Assembly: GCA_964386865.1 (NCBI GenBank)
Contig: CAYLUN010000018.1
Location: 1 to 64,000, forward strand
Source of the DNA: CAYLUN01 sp964386865
GTDB taxonomy: Bacteria; Verrucomicrobiota; Kiritimatiellia; RFP12; UBA1067
DNA length: 64,000 nt
Direction of reading: 5' to 3'
Shown: positions 59,854-64,000 of the stretch, piece after piece
Position numbering within the stretch: the stretch's first letter is position 1
How the letters are laid out: every line of letters starts with the position of its first letter
Program-made: the position numbers and the translations under genes
The notes under the pieces: model-generated
What the model saw: the letters and a program-made list of their open reading frames with translations, nothing else
The model's database searches: none
What the model was told of the DNA's origin: nothing

Positions 59854-61544
59854 TTCGAAACCGTCTCCTTCTCAACGGAAGCCGTCGTCAGCGCCGCCTC
59901 GATGGTGAACTCGATCAGGTAAGCCTCGACGTCTTTCACGCCGACGATCTTGACGTCCTGCGCCTCCTTGCCAAACACCGCCTGCCGTTTCAGCTGATCC
60001 CTGAGCTCCTCGACTGCGGTCGCCTTGCGGCCCGCCGCAGCCGCCTTCGCCTCGATCGCCCGGAGCTTGTCGACCCAGCCGCGGCCGACAATCCGCACGC
60101 CCGTGACCGCGCCGCCCTCGTTCTTGACCGGCACCATCTCCGTAAGCCACATGCCGTCAAGCAGGCTCTTGCGCACGGCGTCCACGCGCCTGAGCCACGC
60201 GCTGCGCAGCTCGATCACGTCTCGGAGCGCGTCCGCTTTGCGCTGCACTTCGGCCTTAGACGTCTCGGCCTTGCCGAGCTTGGTCTGCATCTTCTTGACC
60301 TTCTCAAGCTTGCTGGAAACCTGCTCCCGCTGGAACTCGTACAGCTGGCCCATCTGCTTTTCGTACATCGTCCAGATTCCGAGGCTCATCAGGACGCCGG
60401 CGGCCGCCAGCCCGAAGAACGGTATGCGCTTCTTGAACGACTTGCTCTTGACGATCTCCGGCGGCATCAGGTTGATTTCGATGGGGCACGCCAGCGAGCG
60501 CCGCAGCGCCAGGCCCACCGTCTCCGCCAGCACGAAGGCGTCCACGCCGGCCTTCTCGCGGTTGATGCGGCTGCCCACCGCGATGTTCGAGAACGGGTTG
60601 AGGTGGGCGACCTCGACCTGCAGCTTTTCACGGAAGAAAGTGTCCAGGTGCGGGAGCACGGCCGAGCCGCCGGTCAGCAGCACCCGCACAGGCGCCGTGC
60701 CGCCCTGCTGGCTGCGGTAGAAGTTCACCGAGCGGCTGATCTCGGCGTGCAGGCGCGTCACGACGTTGCGGACGATCTTCGAGATGCGGTCGGCGCGGTC
60801 GTCCTCGCTCGCGTAGACGCCGCCGAGCGAGACGAAGGCGTGCTCGCGCTTCATCGCCTCGGCCTCTTGGAACGAGACCTGGAAGCTCTTCGCCAGCTCC
60901 TGCGTAATCGCATTTCCGGCCACCGGAATGCACCGGCTGTAGATCTTCTCGTCCTCGACGAAAATCAGGTTGGTGGACCGCGCTCCGATGTCCAGCAGAA
61001 CCGTGCACCCGTCCAGATTCGCGTAGTTGTAGCGCAGGCAGTTGTAGAGCGCCATCGGCGCCACGTCCACGATTTCGGGCTCCAGCCCGGCGGCCAAGAC
61101 GCAGTCCGTGATTTCGCGCACGTTCTCGATCTTGGCGGCCACGATCATGGCGCTCTGCTCCCCGGAGGAGTCGTCGCCAATGAACTGGTGGTTCCACACG
61201 ATCTCGTCGATCGGGAACGGAACATTCTGCTCGACCTCGTACTGCACCATCTGCAGCAGCTTCTCGCGGCCCACGGCTGGCAGCCTCACGAAGCGGGGGA
61301 AGACCACCTGCCCCGACAGGGAGAGCATCAGCGGCGCCGGGCGGATGCCGCGGGCCTTCATCACTTCTCGGATCGCGGCCGTGATGTGGGCGGCCGACCC
61401 CGTCTCGTTGTCCGGATCCAGGCCCAGCTCAGCGGTCCCGTAGTTCACCAGCTCCGGTGCACGGCCGCTCCTGACGAGAAACTCGGCTAAAACAATCTTG
61501 CTCGCGCCCACGTTAAGCGCGAGGATGCGGTCTGAGGAGAACAC
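59850..61544 (-). CDS. PilM-PilN-like fusion, Amuc_1101-like
   Basis: 564 residues starting with GTG at 61544, whose G is shared with the previous stop (TAGTG); AGGTGG lies upstream. Residues 1-355 are an actin-fold PilM-like ATPase (ILALNVGASKIVLAEF, QYEVEQNVPFPIDEIVW, VLLDIGARSTNLIF, VLLTGGSAVLPHLD). ACPIEINLMPPEI resembles the PilM-binding N-terminal motif of PilN. A TM helix (about 389-407), coiled coil and small ferredoxin-like domain follow, as in PilN. PilM and PilN thus lie in one chain. Confidence 0.9.
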   Translation of the reverse strand: MFSSDRILALNVGASKIVLAEFLVRSGRAPELVNYGTAELGLDPDNETGSAAHITAAIREVMKARGIRPAPLMLSLSGQVVFPRFVRLPAVGREKLLQMVQYEVEQNVPFPIDEIVWNHQFIGDDSSGEQSAMIVAAKIENVREITDCVLAAGLEPEIVDVAPMALYNCLRYNYANLDGCTVLLDIGARSTNLIFVEDEKIYSRCIPVAGNAITQELAKSFQVSFQEAEAMKREHAFVSLGGVYASEDDRADRISKIVRNVVTRLHAEISRSVNFYRSQQGGTAPVRVLLTGGSAVLPHLDTFFREKLQVEVAHLNPFSNIAVGSRINREKAGVDAFVLAETVGLALRRSLACPIEINLMPPEIVKSKSFKKRIPFFGLAAAGVLMSLGIWTMYEKQMGQLYEFQREQVSSKLEKVKKMQTKLGKAETSKAEVQRKADALRDVIELRSAWLRRVDAVRKSLLDGMWLTEMVPVKNEGGAVTGVRIVGRGWVDKLRAIEAKAAAAGRKATAVEELRDQLKRQAVFGKEAQDVKIVGVKDVEAYLIEFTIEAALTTASVEKETVSK

Positions 61545-62257
61545 TATTTCACCACCTCGTAGTCGTCCGCGTTGATCAGCGCGAACGGAGTCTTCGAACG
61601 GTCAACCAGTCCGGTGCGGGGGGTCACGGGCACATTTGCATTCTTCATAACTAGATCATCCGTCCACCACTCCTTGACGCTCTTGAGCGCCCTCATCTCG
61701 GTCTCCGTCCTGCTGTCCGACACCGTGCCGTCCTTGCCGATGATCTGCAGCGTAATCGCGACGGGCTCACCATACCGCTCCACCAGGCTCGGCGGGATGA
61801 CCACGCAGCTCATGTGCTCGCCCTTCGGAACGTTGATGTAGCGGATCGTGGTCGTGTAGTAGCTGAACGCCTCCTTGCCCTCTTCGTTCCTGCCTTTGGT
61901 CATGACGTGGTAGTCGAACGTCAGCTCGTCCGTCCACTTGGCCTCCGACTCGTACTTGACCTCGAAGAGCGCCCACTCGCGGGGCTTCTTGCTGTTCTTG
62001 GGCATGGACACGTTGAGGTCGTAGCTGAAGTCCGGCGTGCGAACCATCGCCGTCTTGTTCGGGCTCGACATACTTTTAATGAGCACCCGCTCCGACTTCT
62101 CTCCTCCGCGCTGAGCGACCGCGCCCGGCTGGGCGATCCGGGGCTGATTCGCCCCCCCCGCGCGGTTGATTTGCGCGTAGGCCGAGCCCGACGCGAGTAG
62201 CAGGGTAGCGGCCACACAGACGGTGACATGCTCGTGTACGTTGGAAATTCGTTTCAT
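61544..62257 (-). CDS. small secreted pilus-cluster protein, Amuc_1102-like
   Basis: 237 residues from 62257 (GGAG nine bases upstream; three earlier in-frame Met codons lack a site). The signal peptide ends LASGSAYA. The rest is beta-rich (ALFEVKYESEAKWTDELTFDYHVMTKG, YYTTTIRYINVPKGEHMSCVVIPPSL), compatible with the OB-like fold reported for Amuc_1102. First gene of the cluster, with its last codon coupled to the PilM-like start. Confidence 0.82.
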   Translation of the reverse strand: MKRISNVHEHVTVCVAATLLLASGSAYAQINRAGGANQPRIAQPGAVAQRGGEKSERVLIKSMSSPNKTAMVRTPDFSYDLNVSMPKNSKKPREWALFEVKYESEAKWTDELTFDYHVMTKGRNEEGKEAFSYYTTTIRYINVPKGEHMSCVVIPPSLVERYGEPVAITLQIIGKDGTVSDSRTETEMRALKSVKEWWTDDLVMKNANVPVTPRTGLVDRSKTPFALINADDYEVVK

Positions 62258-62558
62258 GTTGACGTTCTCCATGCCTAACATCACGGGCCGCGGCCCATGA
62301 GACCTTTACCATTTAGCGCATACACTTTAATCCCGTGTGTTCCAGAAAGCAACTCAGAAACTCAATAAACTTCGGGCCCACGCGGGCACGCACAGGGGGC
62401 GGCCCGCCCCGCCCGATCACCGGCCGCACGGAAGATATTGCCCAGCTGGAACCCGCAGAAAACCTTTGCCACCGGCCGAACCGGCATGCGATAATGGCGA
62501 CAATCTCTGTAAGGCCGGATGGAAAGCTTTCCGGCACCCTAACCAGCGAGCGCTGCCC
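62258..62558. other. divergent intergenic region, pilus cluster / DUF212
   Basis: 301 bases. It contains a perfect 12-bp palindrome GGGCCGCGGCCC (62285-62296) 28 bases upstream of the first pilus-cluster start codon, a likely operator or leader hairpin. AT-rich patches beyond it may hold the promoter. No other gene is seen. Confidence 0.5.
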
Positions 62559-63029
62559 ATGACCGCCGATATCAACCCGTTGCACCTGATGACGACCCCG
62601 TGGTTCTGGTCCTCGTTTGCGGGCTGGACAATCGCCCAGACCGTCAAAATGAGCGTCGGCTTCGTCAGAACCGGCCAGTTCGACTTCCGGTACCTGCTGA
62701 GCACCGGCGGCATGCCCAGCGCCCACTCCGCCATGGTCTGCGGCCTCGCCACCTCGATCGGGCTGACCGAGGGCTTCGGCTCTCCCATCGCGATGTTGGC
62801 CGCCGGCTTCGCCGCCATAACGATGTTCGATGCCGCCAGCGTCCGCCGCGCCGCCGGCCATCAGGCCAAGGTTCTGAACCAGATGATCGAGGAGCTCTTC
62901 AAGCAGCACAAGCTCAGGCAGACGCGCCTCAAGGAGCTGCTCGGACACACCCGCAAGGAGGTTTTCGCCGGCATGGCCGTCGGCATCGCCGTGGCGGTGG
63001 TCATGGCCCACTTCTGGCCCGCCCCGTAG
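62559..63029 (+). CDS. DUF212 membrane protein (divergent PAP2/haloperoxidase-related)
   Basis: 156 residues from 62559; the frame is open 74 codons upstream but that part lacks family features. TM segments lie near 13-33, 52-72, 75-95 and 135-152. The family motif STGGMPSAHSA (residues 48-58) carries the Ser-x-His pair of PAP2-like phosphatases; FDAASVRRAAGHQAKVLN is also conserved. It possibly dephosphorylates a lipid-linked phosphate at the inner membrane; activity in this family is not established. It ends 16 bases before the convergent cimA. Confidence 0.88.
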   Translation: MTADINPLHLMTTPWFWSSFAGWTIAQTVKMSVGFVRTGQFDFRYLLSTGGMPSAHSAMVCGLATSIGLTEGFGSPIAMLAAGFAAITMFDAASVRRAAGHQAKVLNQMIEELFKQHKLRQTRLKELLGHTRKEVFAGMAVGIAVAVVMAHFWPAP

Positions 63030-63045
63030 CCCGGATCCGCCGGGC

Positions 63046-64000
63046 TCAGCGGGCGCGGTCTTCGTACAGCTTGTATTCCACGCTGTCCAGAAGGGCCTGC
63101 CAAGAGGCCTCGATGATGTTCTCGGAGACCCCGACCGTCCCCCACTGCCGCACCCCGTCGCCAGACTCGATCAGCACGCGCGTCGCCGCCCGCGTCGCAT
63201 CCTGCGGATCCAGGATGCGCACCCGGTAGTCGGTCAACGCGATCGTCATGATCTCGGGGTAGAACCGCGTCAGGGCCGCGCGCAGCGCCGCGTTGAGCGC
63301 GTCGACCGGCCCGTGGCCCTCGCCGGCTGTCAGCTCGGTTTCGCCCGCCACCTTGACCTTGATCGTCGCCTCCGAGATGCACGGCTCGTCCCGCCCGCGC
63401 TTCTCGACGATCACCCGGAACCCCTCCAGCTCGAAGAACGGGGTATGCTTGTTGAGCACCTTCTGCAGCAGGATCTTGAACGAGCCGTCCGCAGACTCGT
63501 AGGAGTAGCCCCGGTTCTCGCGCCGCTTGACCTCGTCGAGGATCGCCCGCGTCGACTCCTTGTCGAGCGCCGAGAGGTCCACGCCCAGCTCCGCCGCCTT
63601 GAGCAGCACGTTCGAGGAGCCGGACAGTTCGGAGACCAAGACGTGGCGCGCGTTGCCCACCTGCTCCGGCTCGACGTGCTCGAAGGTCTTGGGGTTCTTC
63701 TGGATGGCGTTGACGTGCGCCCCCGCCTTGTGGCTGAAAGACGCCCGCCCCACGTAGGGCTGGTGCGGGTCGGGGCGCTGGTTCGCCAAGTCGTCCGTCA
63801 CCAGCGAAACCTCGCGCAGCCGGCGCAGCCGCTCCGCGCCTACGCACGCGTAGCCCATCTTCAGCTCCAGCGCCGGGATGACGCTCGTCAGGTTCGCGTT
63901 GCCGGTGCGCTCGCCGTACCCGTTCACGCACCCCTGCACCTGCCTCGCGCCGGCCCGCACCGCCTCCAGCGAGGTGGCCACGGCCAGCCCGCTGTCGTTG
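63046..64000 (-). CDS. cimA: (R)-citramalate synthase, C-terminal part (N-terminus beyond window)
   Basis: 318 residues are visible, running off the right edge. The barrel end NDSGLAVATSLEAVRAGARQ and CVNGYGERTGNANL, and the helical linker with SFSHKAGAHVNAIQKNPKTFEHVEPEQVGN, are shared by the LeuA/CimA family. The downstream sequence LVSELSGSSNVLLKA and the C-terminal regulatory LeuA dimer domain (ATIKVKVAGETELTAGEGHGPVDALNAALR) fit the CimA branch. It condenses pyruvate and acetyl-CoA to citramalate for isoleucine synthesis. A few isopropylmalate synthase-like enzymes look similar. Confidence 0.9.
   Translation of the reverse strand, partial: NDSGLAVATSLEAVRAGARQVQGCVNGYGERTGNANLTSVIPALELKMGYACVGAERLRRLREVSLVTDDLANQRPDPHQPYVGRASFSHKAGAHVNAIQKNPKTFEHVEPEQVGNARHVLVSELSGSSNVLLKAAELGVDLSALDKESTRAILDEVKRRENRGYSYESADGSFKILLQKVLNKHTPFFELEGFRVIVEKRGRDEPCISEATIKVKVAGETELTAGEGHGPVDALNAALRAALTRFYPEIMTIALTDYRVRILDPQDATRAATRVLIESGDGVRQWGTVGVSENIIEASWQALLDSVEYKLYEDRAR

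Noticed and set aside
62337..62558. 74-codon N-terminal extension of the DUF212 protein
   Set aside because: The extension is Arg/Pro-rich without family similarity, and the family normally begins at the Met encoded at 62559.

Overview
The window comes from a high-G+C, Gram-negative bacterium of the PVC superphylum, most likely Verrucomicrobiota/Kiritimatiellota. The best evidence is a five-gene cluster at 54519-62257 with the order and architecture of the Akkermansia Amuc_1098-1102 pilus-like locus (secretin, TM protein with TSP3-like repeats, Amuc_1100-type protein, PilM-PilN-like fusion, small secreted protein). Secreted glycoside hydrolases, lipoproteins, an autotransporter-associated beta-strand protein and DUF1680 and PA14 proteins fit a glycan-degrading member of this group. 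All assignments were made by reading the sequence; no database search was run.

Layout. 1-15480: glycan-degradation region 1, with a GHL6-like hydrolase, beta-helix lipoprotein and GH29 fucosidase operon (minus strand) divergent from an AraC regulator, then GH53 galactanase, a GH71/GH42-like two-module enzyme, a PA14 membrane protein and a sialate O-acetylesterase. 15481-18940: ammonium transporter and PII protein behind a candidate sigma-54 promoter, then a GT4 glycosyltransferase. 19017-23973: a large secreted beta-strand-repeat protein with a tandemly duplicated 165-residue domain, and a PQQ-type beta-propeller protein. 24065-37987: glycan-degradation region 2, with an SGNH hydrolase, GH2 and GH127 operon (minus strand), a GH50-like enzyme and a 1214-residue TIM-barrel protein (plus strand). 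37966-41578: housekeeping metabolism, with a stand-alone IMP cyclohydrolase domain, a PHP phosphoesterase and two-subunit class I fumarate hydratase (minus strand), facing panD.

41924-48468 is an AT-richer island. It holds a membrane Ser/Thr kinase with a thioredoxin-like C-terminus, translationally coupled to four lipoproteins in the order A1-B1-A2-B2 (a duplicated two-gene module), and ends in a decayed IS1380-type transposase. It is the strongest candidate here for an undescribed system. 48541-54183 returns to core genes: tig-clpP-clpX and coaE-rho. 54519-62257 is the pilus-like cluster. The right end has a DUF212 membrane protein and the C-terminal part of citramalate synthase.

The hydrolases are nearly all exported and together point to plant or algal galactan, arabinogalactan and fucosylated substrates; no SusC/SusD pair or sugar transporter is visible. 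A 130-bp mobile-looking palindromic element occurs twice (11313 and 31934), once in each glycan region.
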